Counted from the first letter of the stretch, positions 16,797 through 30,002 are shown. The stretch: 50,963 nucleotides of DNA from Elusimicrobiota bacterium (GCA_016196755.1 JACPXC010000066.1:1-50963); one strand, 5' to 3'. The notes: a model not told the origin generated them from the sequence alone. Program-made: numbers and translations.

Positions 16797-18917
16797 TTAG
16801 CGGGAAACGGCCGCGCGGGCCAGCTCCAGCGCGTCGACTCGCGGCCGCCGCGCGGTCCTCTTGGAGCCGTCGGTGCCCCAGCGCCACGACACCGTGGCGT
16901 TGAAGCCAGCCCCCGGAGCCGGCACGTAGAAGCGCTGAGCCCGGCCGGACAGGGAGGACAGAATCGCACGCGACTGGTAGCGCGCGTCGGTGATGTTCGT
17001 CCCGCGCAGACCGAAGAGCCAGGCCCCGCGCTCGGCCATCAGCCCGAGGTTCGCCGTGCAGTAGCCCGGCAGCTGGTCCTCGTTGTTCGCCTCGTCGCCG
17101 AGGATGATCTGGCTGCCGACGCAGATGGCGTCCGACGATAGACGCCAGCCCGGGGCCGGTTTGAAGGCGACCTCGAGCGTGCCCCGATGCTCGGGCACCA
17201 TCGGCAGCGTGTCGCCTTTGTTGACCACCTGGTTCGGGCTCGAGGCCTTGAACATCGTGATCTGTGAACCGAACTCGGCCCGCGTCCAAGCATGGCCCAC
17301 CTTGGTCTCCCAGCGCTCGCCCTCCCAAGCCACCGACGCCTCGCTGCCGAAGCGCCGCGTCTTCGGGAGATTCACGTTGCGGCCGAACGCCCCCACGGTC
17401 TGGTCGTAGTAGATCTCGTCGACCGCGTCGCCCCGGAACACCGCCGCCGCCACGGTCCACTCTTCCACCGGCTTGCCCCGCAGGCCCGTCTCGTAGGTCT
17501 TCACCTGCACCGGGTTGAGCAGGGCGCCGTTGCCGGCGCCCAGCGGCGTCAGCTCCAGGGCGGTGGGAGCACGGAACGCCTCGGCGTAGGACGCATAGAG
17601 CGTCCAGCGCGGGTCGGGGTTGAAGTTCAGGCCGATCTTCGGCGAGGTGCGGTGATAGGCGGTGCGTTCCTTGAAGATCGCCGTGAAGCTGTCCACATGC
17701 TCATAGTCGTAGCGGTTCTCATCGTAACGGACTCCCGCGGTGGCGCTCAGGCGCTCGGGGACGAGGTCGACGGAGGCCTGCGCGAAGAACGCCGATGAGT
17801 CGTCGCGCACCAGACTCCGGCTGTCGAAGCCCGCCGAGAAGGACTCGGAGGCCGCCGCGCTGCGCCCGCCTTCCGCCCCCGCCGTCAGCGAGTAGGCCCG
17901 GTCCAGAGCCGTGCCGGCGCGCGAGAGCTGCACCGTGACGCCGCGGGAGTTCATGTTGGAGAGCGACTTCGACAGCGTCGTGCGCCCCTTGTTCTGCGGG
18001 GTGTCCTCGCGCCGGCCGCGGAAGTTGGCGTTGGCCGAGAGCGAGAGGTCATAGGGCAGGGCGCGGCGCGCCTCGACGACGACCATGTCGAGGTGCGAGA
18101 CGGTCTCGACCTTGGACACGTTCTGGGTCGGGTCGGCGGCAAGCTCGGGGCCGGTGATGGACCCGCCCATTCGCATGCGGTCGGCGGCGCGCTCGTAGGA
18201 CACCGCCAGGTCGGTGGCCGCGTCCGGACGCCAGCCGGCCTTGACCCGGGCGGTCTTCACGTCGCCCTCCGAGTGCTGGCGCCAGCCCTCCTCTTTCTCC
18301 TCGGCGACGTTGAACCGCCAATCGAAGGAGCGCACCGTCCCCTGCGCGGAGGCCCAGCCCTTGCGGTTCTGGAACGCCCCGTAGCCGGCGCCGGTCTCGA
18401 CGGCGACCGACTCGCCGCGCCCGGCGCGGCGGGTCGTCACGCTGACGACCCCGGACAGAGCCCCTCGGCCGAACAGCGTCGCCGGACCCGGCAGCACCTC
18501 GACGCGCTCCACGTCCGTGAGCGGGATGAGCTGCCAGTTGATCTGCCCGAAGTCGGGCTCGTTGACGCGCGTTCCATCGACGAAGACCGCGGTGGCCGGC
18601 ACGGGCTGGGCGTTGAAGCCGCGCATGTCGAGCGTGGGCTGGAAGGCGTTTCCGTTGGCGTCGAACATGTTGACGCCCGCGATGCGCCCCAGGAGCTCGG
18701 GCAGGGAACGTGCCCCGGAGCGCTCGATGGAGGCGCGGTCGATGACGGTCACCGCCCCGGGGACGCGATCCTGGGTGATGGGCGCGTCGGACAGGCGGTT
18801 GGCGCCCATGACCGGCGAGCGCCAAGACTCCGAGGCGACGGTGAGGACGGGCGCGGCTTGGGCGGATGACATGGAGAAGGCGAGGACGACGGCGACGACT
18901 GGACGATAGCGGGGCAT
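16797..18917 (-). CDS. btuB: TonB-dependent receptor, BtuB-like (cobalamin uptake)
   Basis: This 706-residue outer-membrane receptor has a signal peptide (to SSAQA) and an N-terminal plug (about 48-160: PGAVTVIDRASIERSG, LPELLGRIAGVNM, DMRGFN, VFVDGTRV, VERVEVLPGPATLFG, GVVSVTTRR). A 22-strand-type barrel follows, ending in an aromatic-rich strand (FNATVSWRWG) and an extra basic tail. The cobalamin riboswitch directly upstream is the reason for assigning vitamin B12 or another corrinoid as substrate; plug and barrel alone would not say. Transport would need TonB-ExbBD encoded elsewhere. A ribosome site GGGAGGGAG lies 4 nt before the ATG, inside the riboswitch expression platform. Confidence 0.8.
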   Translation of the reverse strand: MPRYRPVVAVVLAFSMSSAQAAPVLTVASESWRSPVMGANRLSDAPITQDRVPGAVTVIDRASIERSGARSLPELLGRIAGVNMFDANGNAFQPTLDMRGFNAQPVPATAVFVDGTRVNEPDFGQINWQLIPLTDVERVEVLPGPATLFGRGALSGVVSVTTRRAGRGESVAVETGAGYGAFQNRKGWASAQGTVRSFDWRFNVAEEKEEGWRQHSEGDVKTARVKAGWRPDAATDLAVSYERAADRMRMGGSITGPELAADPTQNVSKVETVSHLDMVVVEARRALPYDLSLSANANFRGRREDTPQNKGRTTLSKSLSNMNSRGVTVQLSRAGTALDRAYSLTAGAEGGRSAAASESFSAGFDSRSLVRDDSSAFFAQASVDLVPERLSATAGVRYDENRYDYEHVDSFTAIFKERTAYHRTSPKIGLNFNPDPRWTLYASYAEAFRAPTALELTPLGAGNGALLNPVQVKTYETGLRGKPVEEWTVAAAVFRGDAVDEIYYDQTVGAFGRNVNLPKTRRFGSEASVAWEGERWETKVGHAWTRAEFGSQITMFKASSPNQVVNKGDTLPMVPEHRGTLEVAFKPAPGWRLSSDAICVGSQIILGDEANNEDQLPGYCTANLGLMAERGAWLFGLRGTNITDARYQSRAILSSLSGRAQRFYVPAPGAGFNATVSWRWGTDGSKRTARRPRVDALELARAAVSR

Positions 18918-19062
18918 TTAGCTCCCTCCCACGAGGAATCAGGGAGCGGAGTCGACCGGACTCATCCTCCCGGAGGAGGCATCACCGTTGCGGGGCAGTC
19001 CCGGGGTCTCACCGGGTTCCTCTGCCACTCCCTGGCCGGGACTCTCGTCCCGGTGAAGGGAC
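18918..19062 (-). ncRNA. Cobalamin riboswitch
   Basis: On the minus strand the conserved core is present: a GGAACCCGGTGAGACCC-like segment, GGACTGCCCCGCAACGG (the B12-box region, about 18980-18998), a GC-rich variable stem, and GAGTCCGG before the 3' closing stem. Downstream, + strand GCTCCCT (18921-18927) can pair with AGGGAGC (18941-18947), covering the ribosome site of the receptor gene. This points to control of translation rather than termination. Cobalamin binding should repress the receptor gene. Confidence 0.85.
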
Positions 19063-19068
19063 TTTAAC

Positions 19069-20625
19069 TTAATTCGAAGGCTCAGTGAAACGCGCGTCGA
19101 TGTAGGGCGGCGACGAGCCGTCTCCTCTATAAGAAGTCGCCAGGGTCCCACCACGGCATACGCGCGGATGAGCGTGGAGGTCGAAGATCAAAGGGATGTC
19201 GAGCATGCTCTCGCCGTGGACGACCTCGCAGACCCCACGGCGTTGGGCCTCCGCGAAGAGCTCCTCCTTGGGAAGGAAGTCGTAGGACTTCTCACGGTGC
19301 CAGCCCACGCGGAACCGGAACGGCGAATGAACGGAGGGCGACAGGAGCGCCGTCCAGAACATGAGGTGGAGGGCGACTCCTCCGACCGCCGCGGCGGCCA
19401 GGACAGGGCGGCGCCGCGCCGGCGGCAGGCGCGGCCAAGCCGCGGCCGCCGCCAGGAGGAAGAGGTGGCTAAGCAGGATGTAGTAGCGGATCGAGCTTGT
19501 GTTCCTAAACAGGATGAACACCGCGGCGTAGACGACCGGCAGGACGGCCAAGAGCGTCTCTGCCTGGCTCTCCCCGCTTCCCGCGCCGTCGAGGCGCCGC
19601 ACCCCGCGGCCGAGGACGGCGGCCAGGAAGAGGGCCGCCCAGGCGTAGAGGAGGACTTCGACGAAGCCCGGCAGGCGCCAGGAGGCCAGCCGCGCCAGCA
19701 CCGCTACGCCGGATTGTATTTGGATGAGCGCCACCCAGTGGAACCAGAAGGCGGCCGCGAGCAGGGCGAAGAAGGCCCGCCGCGCCCAGGCCGCCGCCTC
19801 GGGGGCGCGCGGATGGACGAACAACCCGGCCAGCGCCGCGCGCCAGCGCGGGGCGGCCTCGAGCGCGGCCACGGCCGCGAAAGGCAGCAGGCAGAACGCC
19901 GCCAGGAGCGGGACCCGGAGCATCGGCCAGGAGGCCTCGGTCAGCAAAGGCTTGACGGCGAAGAGGATGAGGCAGGGCCCGAGGTTCACGAGCGCCGCCT
20001 GCAGGAGGTCCAGCCAGCGCTCGCCGCCCTCGCGCGCGTGGAGCGCGGCGGCGGCGCCCGCCAGCGCCAGCGGCAGCGACAGGAAGATGAAGTGGTTCTG
20101 CACGCCGATGAGGCTGGCGGCGAAGAGCAGCAGGGCCGGCCCTCGGCGGCCGCCGTCGAGGACCTTGAGCGCCGCGGCGACGCAGAGGCCGAGGAGCAGA
20201 GGCTGGAGCGCATAGACCTCCCAGGCCACCCGCGACTTGAGCACGACGATGGCCGAGGACGCCGCCAGCGCGCACCAGGCCAGGCCGGCGCGCGGCCCGG
20301 CGGCGCGGACCGCGGTCCGCCACAGGACCAGCCACGCCGCGACGTTGAAAAGCGCTCCGGGCAGGCGCAAGGACTCCACGCTGACTCCCCAGCGGCCGAA
20401 GGCCGACTTCACGAGCCACGGGTAGAGCGCCCCCGTGTAGGTATTCATCTCGTGCGGGGTATAGAGGCCGCGCTCGCGCAGGCGCAGCGCGAAGAGGCCG
20501 ACCCAGGCCTCGTCGCCGTGCAGGCCCGGGAAGTCCTGCAGGCGTGTGAAGAGCGACGCGGCCATGACGGCCAGGATGACGAGCGCCACGGCATCGGCGG
20601 CGCGACCCTCCTTCTTGGATTCCAC
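19069..20625 (-). CDS. GT-C membrane glycosyltransferase, ArnT/PMT-like
   Basis: This 518-residue protein has about eleven hydrophobic helices. The first external loop carries GLHGDEAWVG (about residues 35-44), whose Asp-Glu pair matches the catalytic motif of GT-C enzymes that use polyprenyl-phosphate sugars (ArnT, PMT_2 and glycosyltransferase family 39-like). The C-terminal part is soluble and would lie outside the cytoplasm. The acceptor, such as lipid A, protein or a surface lipid, cannot be told. The start is a GTG at 20625. It is divergent from carA with only 26 bases between. It precedes the riboswitch and btuB-like gene on the same strand. Confidence 0.7.
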   Translation of the reverse strand: MESKKEGRAADAVALVILAVMAASLFTRLQDFPGLHGDEAWVGLFALRLRERGLYTPHEMNTYTGALYPWLVKSAFGRWGVSVESLRLPGALFNVAAWLVLWRTAVRAAGPRAGLAWCALAASSAIVVLKSRVAWEVYALQPLLLGLCVAAALKVLDGGRRGPALLLFAASLIGVQNHFIFLSLPLALAGAAAALHAREGGERWLDLLQAALVNLGPCLILFAVKPLLTEASWPMLRVPLLAAFCLLPFAAVAALEAAPRWRAALAGLFVHPRAPEAAAWARRAFFALLAAAFWFHWVALIQIQSGVAVLARLASWRLPGFVEVLLYAWAALFLAAVLGRGVRRLDGAGSGESQAETLLAVLPVVYAAVFILFRNTSSIRYYILLSHLFLLAAAAAWPRLPPARRRPVLAAAAVGGVALHLMFWTALLSPSVHSPFRFRVGWHREKSYDFLPKEELFAEAQRRGVCEVVHGESMLDIPLIFDLHAHPRVCRGGTLATSYRGDGSSPPYIDARFTEPSN

Positions 20626-20630
20626 GCGGC

Positions 20631-20645
20631 GATTCTAGTAGAATC
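20631..20645. promoter_or_regulatory. Palindrome between divergent genes
   Basis: GATTCTA-G-TAGAATC is a perfect 7-bp inverted repeat in the 26-base gap between the divergent GT-C gene and carA. A regulator-binding site or a shared AT-rich promoter element is possible. Nothing else supports a specific factor. Confidence 0.35.
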
Positions 20646-20651
20646 TCCTCG

Positions 20652-21811
20652 ATGGTGGACACGCCCGCCCTGCTCGTGCTCGAGGACGGGACTGTTTTTT
20701 CCGGGCGCTCCTGCGGGGCCTCCGGCGAGCGCTTCGGCGAGCTGGTCTTCAACACCGCGCTGACCGGCTACCAGGAAGTCCTGACCGACCCTTCCTACTG
20801 CGGCCAGATCGTGGTGATGACCTACCCCATGATCGGCAACTACGGCATCACCGCCGCCGACCACGAGTCGCGCCGGCCCTACCTCGAGGGGTTCGTCGTG
20901 CGCGAGATGTGCAAGCATCCCTCGAACTGGGAGTCGGTGGAGTCGGCCCCGGCCTTCCTCGAGCGCTCGGGCGTGCCGGCCATCGAGGGCATCGACACCC
21001 GCGCGCTGACCCGGCGCCTGCGCGAGCGGGGCGCCATGCGCGGCGTCATCTCCACAGTCGACCTCGACCCCAAGAGCCTGCTGCGCAAGGTCCGCCTCTC
21101 GCCGACGATGGCGGGGCTTGACCTGGCCTCGCGGGTCACCTGCGAGGCCTCCTACCCGTGGGACGAGGCCCTGCCCGACGCCGTGCGCGGCTGGCCCCTG
21201 CCCTTCCCGCTCAAGCCCCACGTCGTCGTCATGGACTTCGGCGTCAAGCGCGGCATCCTGCGCAGCCTCGTCTCGCTGGGCTGCCGCGTCACCGTGGTGC
21301 CCGCGCTGAGCTCGGGTGAGGACATCCTGGCCCTGCGCCCAGACGCCGTCCTGCTCTCCAACGGCCCCGGCGACCCCGAGCCCTTGAAGGAGCCGATCGC
21401 GGCGATCCGGCGCCTGCTCGACGCCCGCCTGCCGCTCTTCGGCATCTGCCTGGGCCATCAGCTCCTGGGACTGGCGCTCGGCGGCAAGACCTACAAGCTC
21501 AAGTTCGGCCACCACGGCTCGAACCACCCGGTCAAGGACCTCTCGACGGGCCGCGTCGAGATCACCTCCCAGAACCACGGCTTCTGCGTCGACCTCTCGA
21601 GCCTCCCTAAGGAGGCCTCGACGACGCACGTCAACCTCAACGACGGCACCTCGGAGGGGCTCGCCCACTCCCAGCTGCCGGCGTTCTCGGTCCAGTACCA
21701 CCCCGAGGCCTCGGCCGGCCCGCACGACGCGCGCTATCTCTTCACGCGCTTCGGGAACATGCTGCTCGAGCGCATGGGCGTGCGCGCCGCGGCGCCGGAG
21801 CTGAGGGCGTA

Positions 21812-21812
<1 letters not shown>
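20652..21812 (+). CDS. carA: Carbamoyl-phosphate synthase small subunit
   Basis: This 386-residue glutaminase subunit hydrolyses glutamine and passes ammonia to CarB for carbamoyl phosphate, used in pyrimidine and arginine synthesis. The N-terminal CPSase domain begins [11 protein letters not shown] with the conserved [17 protein letters not shown]. The class I amidotransferase domain has [10 protein letters not shown] with catalytic Cys266, and YHPEAS with His350 and Glu352. Length is normal. The ATG at 20652 sits shortly after a CTCC-rich gap and lacks a strong ribosome site. The TAG stop shares one base with the GTG of carB, implying coupled translation. Confidence 0.97.
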
Positions 21813-25054
<3,242 letters not shown>

Positions 25055-25087
25055 CAACAATCTGGGCCCTTGGCCCCGGAGAGACCT

Positions 25088-25100
25088 AGGCCTTCGGCCT
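25088..25100 (+). terminator. Weak hairpin after carB
   Basis: AGGCC-TTC-GGCCT forms a short 5-bp stem 33 bases past the carB stop, followed by CATTT. The stem is short and the T-run poor, so it is only a weak terminator candidate. Confidence 0.25.
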
Positions 25101-25137
25101 CATTTGCCGGTCTTACCTTGCGCTTACCCTCGGAGGG

Positions 25138-26064
25138 ATGGCTCACACGGCGCTCTTGGCCGCGCTCCTCGCGCTATCCGCCCAAGCCGAGAACCGCGTA
25201 GAGTACACCGCCCCGCCGCCCGAGGCCCCGGGCCGGTTCGAGGCGGGCAGCGCGGCGTCCCTGAGCGTCGAGACTGACAAGCTCAGGGACGCCCTCGCCG
25301 CTCCGGGGGTCGGCAACGGGGAGCTGCACGGCCGGGCCGCCGCCCTCTTCGGCGGGATGACGAGCGTAGACGGCCCCACGGTGGCCGCCCCCCAGCTCCG
25401 CGGCTGGGAGAAGCCCGACCGCGCCAGCCAGGATTCCGTCGACAGCATGATCAACCGCTCCGGCCGCACCATCGCCGCCGCCAAGTTCAAGGCCTCGGCC
25501 GACGCCCCGCCGCCGCCTGAGCTCGAGGAGGCCTGGCAGTACGGGCGTCAGATGCGCGCCGACGGCCTCTCCGACTACGACCGCGCGGGCGAGCTCTCCT
25601 CGGGGATGCTCGGCGTCTACCTCTTCGGCAAGGTCGCCGCCGTAGGGATCAAGTTCCACAAGGACTTCCAGACCATCCAGCGCTGGATCGGCGACGAGCT
25701 GGCCGCGGCCACCTCGATCCACGAGTCCGCCCACGCCCGCGACCACGCCCAGGGAGCGCTCAACGCCATGGAGGTCAAGAAAGGCGAGAAGCAGGCCTTC
25801 GAGACCGAGTTCAAGTACCTGCGCTTAGTCGACCCCACCGGCCAGAAGCTGTCCTGGGCCCGGGTCAACTTCTGCTCCCCGGACTCCGCCGCCCCCAAGA
25901 TGGTCTGCGACTACCTGACCCACCTGGCCCGCATCTCCTGGCACGGCGAGACGGGCGACTGGGACGGGCTGGTGTCCGGCCTGGGCTACCGCGACCGGAC
26001 CACGGACCCCTTCGCCCACCACCACGACGACGAAAGCGAGCACGGCGAGCACGACGGGCATTAG
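25138..26064 (+). CDS. Secreted HExxH protein with His-rich tail
   Basis: This 308-residue protein has a signal peptide (MAHTALLAALLALSAQA). The motif H195-E196-S197-A198-H199 (SIHESAHARDH) is followed by KQAFETEF, where E222 is a possible third zinc ligand 23 residues after the second His. The C-terminus is His/Asp/Glu-rich (AHHHDDESEHGEHDGH), a likely metal-binding tail. It resembles small secreted zinc peptidases but no named family was recognised, and the motif may be structural. GGAGGG lies directly before the ATG. It shares the HExxH feature, but little else, with the metallopeptidase at 10611. Confidence 0.5.
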   Translation: MAHTALLAALLALSAQAENRVEYTAPPPEAPGRFEAGSAASLSVETDKLRDALAAPGVGNGELHGRAAALFGGMTSVDGPTVAAPQLRGWEKPDRASQDSVDSMINRSGRTIAAAKFKASADAPPPPELEEAWQYGRQMRADGLSDYDRAGELSSGMLGVYLFGKVAAVGIKFHKDFQTIQRWIGDELAAATSIHESAHARDHAQGALNAMEVKKGEKQAFETEFKYLRLVDPTGQKLSWARVNFCSPDSAAPKMVCDYLTHLARISWHGETGDWDGLVSGLGYRDRTTDPFAHHHDDESEHGEHDGH

Positions 26065-26112
26065 CCCCGCCCCCCGTCGAGAGCCCCGCCAAAATGATAA
26101 CATGGCGGTTCT

Positions 26113-27558
26113 ATGGGAATTTTAAGAAGTCGTGAAGAGCTACTACCCGTCACCTGCGCCGTTTTGAAGGAGACCGAGCGCGACTCGTTCTTCAACGACA
26201 TCCGCCGCAGCGCCAACGGGAACATGGACCGGGTCGCCAAGACGGTGGGCGTGCCGGTCAATATCCTGCAGGACTGGGTGAACGGGGCCACTAACGTCCC
26301 CTACATCGCCCTCCAGCGCCTGGCCTCCGAGTTCAGCGTGGAACTGCCCACGGTGACCGAGCTGCGCCGGGAGTTCCAGCAGATGACCCAGGCCGTGGCG
26401 CCCAAGCGCCCGGCCGTCCGGATGCCCTCCCACCCCGGCCCGGTCGGCGGGGCCGGACGCGGTGAGGCGGGGCGGGGCGAGCCGCGAGCGCGCCGCGACG
26501 GTCCGCGCGTGTCCGGCGGCAACGACTACGAGCCCTTGCGCCCCGAGGCGCCCGTCCGGCGCGAGCGCCCGGCGCGCCCCGAGCGCGGCAGCCGCCGCCG
26601 CGGCGAGAAGAAGGACCGCCCGGCCAAGCAGGGGCAGCCCAAGCAGGAGCGCAAGCAGCCCCAGAAGGGCCAGCGCCAGCCGGCGCGGCCGTCCCGGGCG
26701 CCGCTTCCTTCCGGCCCGCGCGTCCCCAAGCTCTCCGCCGAGGCCGCCTATTGGGCCGGCGCCGTGTCGGCCGCCGGCCGCCGCGACGGCGACATCCTGG
26801 TGCTCAGCGCCGACCGGCGCCTCGGGCAGAACTACGCCGCCATCTGGTCCTCGCGGACCTTCGAGCTCTTCGGCGTGCGCCCCGACCTGTCGTTTACCGC
26901 CGACGAGCTCTGCCAGGAGGCGCGCCTGCCGCTGGCCGGCCTCGAGGACTTCGTCGGGCGGATGGACCTCAAGCCCGAGGCCGCGCGTCCGCCGGCCCCG
27001 CGCTGGGTCTGGTCGAACCCGGACTGGAAGAAGTCCTTCCTCAAGGGCTTAGTCGACGCCTCGGCCGAGTTCATCCGTGAGCCCGAGGTAGTCATGAACC
27101 TGGCCCCGCTGGGCGAGCCCCTGCGCCGCTCCGCCGAGAAGCTCTTCGCCTCGGTGGGCTTGGCGCCGCGCGTCAACGAGGACGGGACTCTCAGCCTCGC
27201 CGGCGCGGAGACCGTCGAGAAGTACCATACCGCGGTAGGCGCCGACAACATGAAGCTGCGCGACCAGCTCAAGGCGTTCTTTGGCCGCGCCGGGGCCTCG
27301 GAGGCCCCGGTGGCCCCGATGCCGCCGGTGGCGCCCTTGCCCGAGACGACGACGGCGGAAGGGACGCAGGCGCAGACCTCGGCCGACAAGGCTCAAGAGC
27401 GCGGCCGCGGGCGGCGGCGCCGCGGACGCCGAGGCGGGCGCGGACGGCGCGCGGCTCAGGCGCCGGCCCAGCCCGGACAAGCGGCGCAGGGCGCGCCGGC
27501 CGATAGCCCCGCTCCCGAGCCCCACCAGCCCACGGAGGGTCAACCCCCGGAAGTCTGA
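26113..27558 (+). CDS. HTH protein with degenerate LAGLIDADG domain
   Basis: This 481-residue protein has an N-terminal helical domain (about 17-75) with helix-turn-helix character (MDRVAKTVGVPVNILQDWVN). A disordered Arg/Lys/Pro-rich linker follows (about 95-205). The domain at about 208-395 looks like a LAGLIDADG homing-endonuclease fold: motif 1 is AYWAGAVSAAG (212-222) and motif 2 is FLKGLVDASAEF (309-320). Motif 1 has lost its acidic residue and motif 2 keeps D315 in DASA. The C-terminal tail is Arg/Gly-rich (RGRRRRGRRGGRGRR). It is probably a nucleic-acid-binding protein that no longer cleaves DNA; this is inference from motifs. tRNA-Ser follows 18 bases after its stop. Confidence 0.5.
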   Translation: MGILRSREELLPVTCAVLKETERDSFFNDIRRSANGNMDRVAKTVGVPVNILQDWVNGATNVPYIALQRLASEFSVELPTVTELRREFQQMTQAVAPKRPAVRMPSHPGPVGGAGRGEAGRGEPRARRDGPRVSGGNDYEPLRPEAPVRRERPARPERGSRRRGEKKDRPAKQGQPKQERKQPQKGQRQPARPSRAPLPSGPRVPKLSAEAAYWAGAVSAAGRRDGDILVLSADRRLGQNYAAIWSSRTFELFGVRPDLSFTADELCQEARLPLAGLEDFVGRMDLKPEAARPPAPRWVWSNPDWKKSFLKGLVDASAEFIREPEVVMNLAPLGEPLRRSAEKLFASVGLAPRVNEDGTLSLAGAETVEKYHTAVGADNMKLRDQLKAFFGRAGASEAPVAPMPPVAPLPETTTAEGTQAQTSADKAQERGRGRRRRGRRGGRGRRAAQAPAQPGQAAQGAPADSPAPEPHQPTEGQPPEV

Positions 27559-27575
27559 GGTACGATTTACATCCA

Positions 27576-27665
27576 GGAAGGGTGCGTGAGCGGTTGAAAC
27601 GAGCACTCTCGAAAAGTGCCAGGGATGCAAGTCCCTCGTGGGTTCGAATCCCACCCCTTCCGCCA
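27576..27665 (+). tRNA. tRNA-Ser (anticodon CGA)
   Basis: The 90-base class II tRNA has a 7-bp acceptor (GGAAGGG with CCCTTCC), anticodon stem GCACT/AGTGC with loop CTCGAAA (anticodon CGA, reading UCG), a long variable arm as expected for serine, T-arm GTGGG-TTCGAAT-CCCAC, discriminator G and an encoded CCA. Confidence 0.97.
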
Positions 27666-27677
27666 GTTTGAGGCATC

Positions 27678-28112
<435 letters not shown>

Positions 28113-28163
28113 CATAGCCGTCATGGCTTGCCGGGGGCGCCGGGGCTATCCTATGTTTTCCAC

Positions 28164-30002
28164 ATGCGTCTCTCCCTGCGCCTCTTCCTGAGCTTCGCCG
28201 GCGCCGCGGCCGTGGCCGCGGCCGGCTCCCATTGGCTCCAGCCCGACTCTCCGACCCAGCGATTGGCGGTCGAGGTCGTGCTCTTCGCGGGGGCGGCCGT
28301 CTGGCTGGTGCGCTCGAACGTGCTCGGGCCCATGGACCAGATGGCGGCCTGGATCAAGGCCGTGCGGGTGGGCAGCAGCGCCCCTCCGGCGCCCGTCGCC
28401 GCCGGCCTCCTCGGACCGCTGGCCAACGAGGTCTCTCGGCTGGGCAGCTCCCTAGCCGCGGCCAAAGCCACAGCCGAGGAGGAGACCCGCCTGCGTGTCA
28501 ACGCGGCGGCCCTCTGGACCCCCCAGCGCCTCAAGGAGGAGATGCGCCGGGTCCTCGACGGCCGGCCGCTCGTCGTCGTGGCCAACCGCGAGCCCTACAT
28601 GCACGTGCGCCGCGGCCGCGAGATCGAGGTGGTGACCCCGGCCAGCGGCCTGGTCACCGCGCTCGAGCCGGTGCTGCTGGCCTGCGGCGGCACCTGGGTG
28701 GCCCACGGCGGCGGGGACGCGGACCGCGACACGGTCGACGCCGACGACCGCCTGCAGGTGCCGCCCGACAACCCCAAGTACGCCCTGCGCCGCGTCTGGC
28801 TCACGAAAGAGGAAGAGGACGGCTACTACTACGGCTTCTCCAACGAGGGACTGTGGGCGCTCTGCCACATCGCCCACAACCGACCTTCGTTTCTACCCGA
28901 GGACTGGGCGCACTATCAGGCGGTCAACGCCAAGTTCGCCCAGGCCCTGCTCGAGGAGATCAAGGACGCCCGCGAGCCCTGCGTGCTGATCCAGGACTAC
29001 CACTATGCCCTATTGCCGCGGCTCATAAAGGAAGCCCGCCCCGATGCGCGCGTCGGGGTTTTCTGGCACATCCCCTGGCCCAACCCCGAGGCCTTCGGCA
29101 TCTGCCCCTGGCAGCGCGAGATACTCGACGGCATGCTCGGGGCCGACGTACTGGGCTTCCACGTCCAGGCCCACTGCAACAACTTCCTCGAGACCGTCGA
29201 TGGGGCGCTCGAGTCGCGCATCGACTGGGAGCGCTTCGCGGTCCAGCGCCTGGGCCGCACGACCTTGGTCAGGCCGTTCCCGATCAGCGTCGACGTCCCC
29301 GAGCCGGGGACCCTCGGCCCCAAGCCCGACCGCGCGGTTGTCCTCAAGGAGGTCGGCAGCCGCGCCGAATTCCTCGCCGTCGGCGTCGACCGGGTCGACT
29401 ACACGAAGGGCATCGTCGAGCGCTTCCGCGCCGTCGAGCGCTTCCTCGAGCGCAACCCCAGCTACATCGGGCGATTTACCCTGGTCCAGATCGGCGCGCC
29501 GAGCCGGGTCCAGATCAAGCGCTACGGGGACTTGAACGTCGAGCTAGAGGCCGAGGCCGTCCGCATCAACGCGCGCTTCACGGCCGGCGGCTGGAAGGCC
29601 ATCGTCCTGCGCCGGCGCCACCACAGCCACGAGGAGATCCGGCCGTTTCTGCGCACCGCCGACCTCTGCATGGTCACCTCGCTCCACGACGGCATGAACC
29701 TGGTGGCCAAGGAGTACGTCGCCAGCCGCGACGCCGACGACGGGGCGCTGATCCTCAGCCGCTTCACCGGCGCGGCCCGCGAGCTGACCGACGCCCTGCT
29801 CGTCAACCCCTATGACCTCGACCAGACCGCCGACGCGATCCATTACGCCCTGGAGATAGCGCCGGCCGAGCGCGCGCGGCGCATGGCGGCCATGCGCAAG
29901 ACGGTCCGCGAGCACAACGTCTATGAATGGGCCGGCAAGCTCATCTCCGAGCTGGCCCGGGTCAAGGTCAGGGACGCGGGGAATGTCCACTCTCTGGTAT
30001 AA
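28164..30002 (+). CDS. otsA: Membrane-anchored trehalose-6-phosphate synthase
   Basis: The 612-residue protein has two hydrophobic segments (about residues 4-22 and 36-56). A HAMP-like amphipathic linker follows (about 57-115), then a GT20 domain from [13 protein letters not shown]20 motifs include [50 protein letters not shown] and [14 protein letters not shown]. It makes trehalose-6-phosphate from UDP-glucose and glucose-6-phosphate. The N-terminal membrane/HAMP module is unusual for OtsA and suggests it sits at the inner membrane. I chose the ATG at 28164, where the hydrophobic segment begins. The 3' end overlaps treS by 20 bases. Confidence 0.85.
   Translation: MRLSLRLFLSFAGAAAVAAAGSHWLQPDSPTQRLAVEVVLFAGAAVWLVRSNVLGPMDQMAAWIKAVRVGSSAPPAPVAAGLLGPLANEVSRLGSSLAAAKATAEEETRLRVNAAALWTPQRLKEEMRRVLDGRPLVVVANREPYMHVRRGREIEVVTPASGLVTALEPVLLACGGTWVAHGGGDADRDTVDADDRLQVPPDNPKYALRRVWLTKEEEDGYYYGFSNEGLWALCHIAHNRPSFLPEDWAHYQAVNAKFAQALLEEIKDAREPCVLIQDYHYALLPRLIKEARPDARVGVFWHIPWPNPEAFGICPWQREILDGMLGADVLGFHVQAHCNNFLETVDGALESRIDWERFAVQRLGRTTLVRPFPISVDVPEPGTLGPKPDRAVVLKEVGSRAEFLAVGVDRVDYTKGIVERFRAVERFLERNPSYIGRFTLVQIGAPSRVQIKRYGDLNVELEAEAVRINARFTAGGWKAIVLRRRHHSHEEIRPFLRTADLCMVTSLHDGMNLVAKEYVASRDADDGALILSRFTGAARELTDALLVNPYDLDQTADAIHYALEIAPAERARRMAAMRKTVREHNVYEWAGKLISELARVKVRDAGNVHSLV

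Noticed and set aside
28128-28163. Earlier start for otsA at 28128
   Set aside because: The first twelve codons would precede the hydrophobic segment without a better ribosome site; the ATG at 28164 starts the membrane helix directly.
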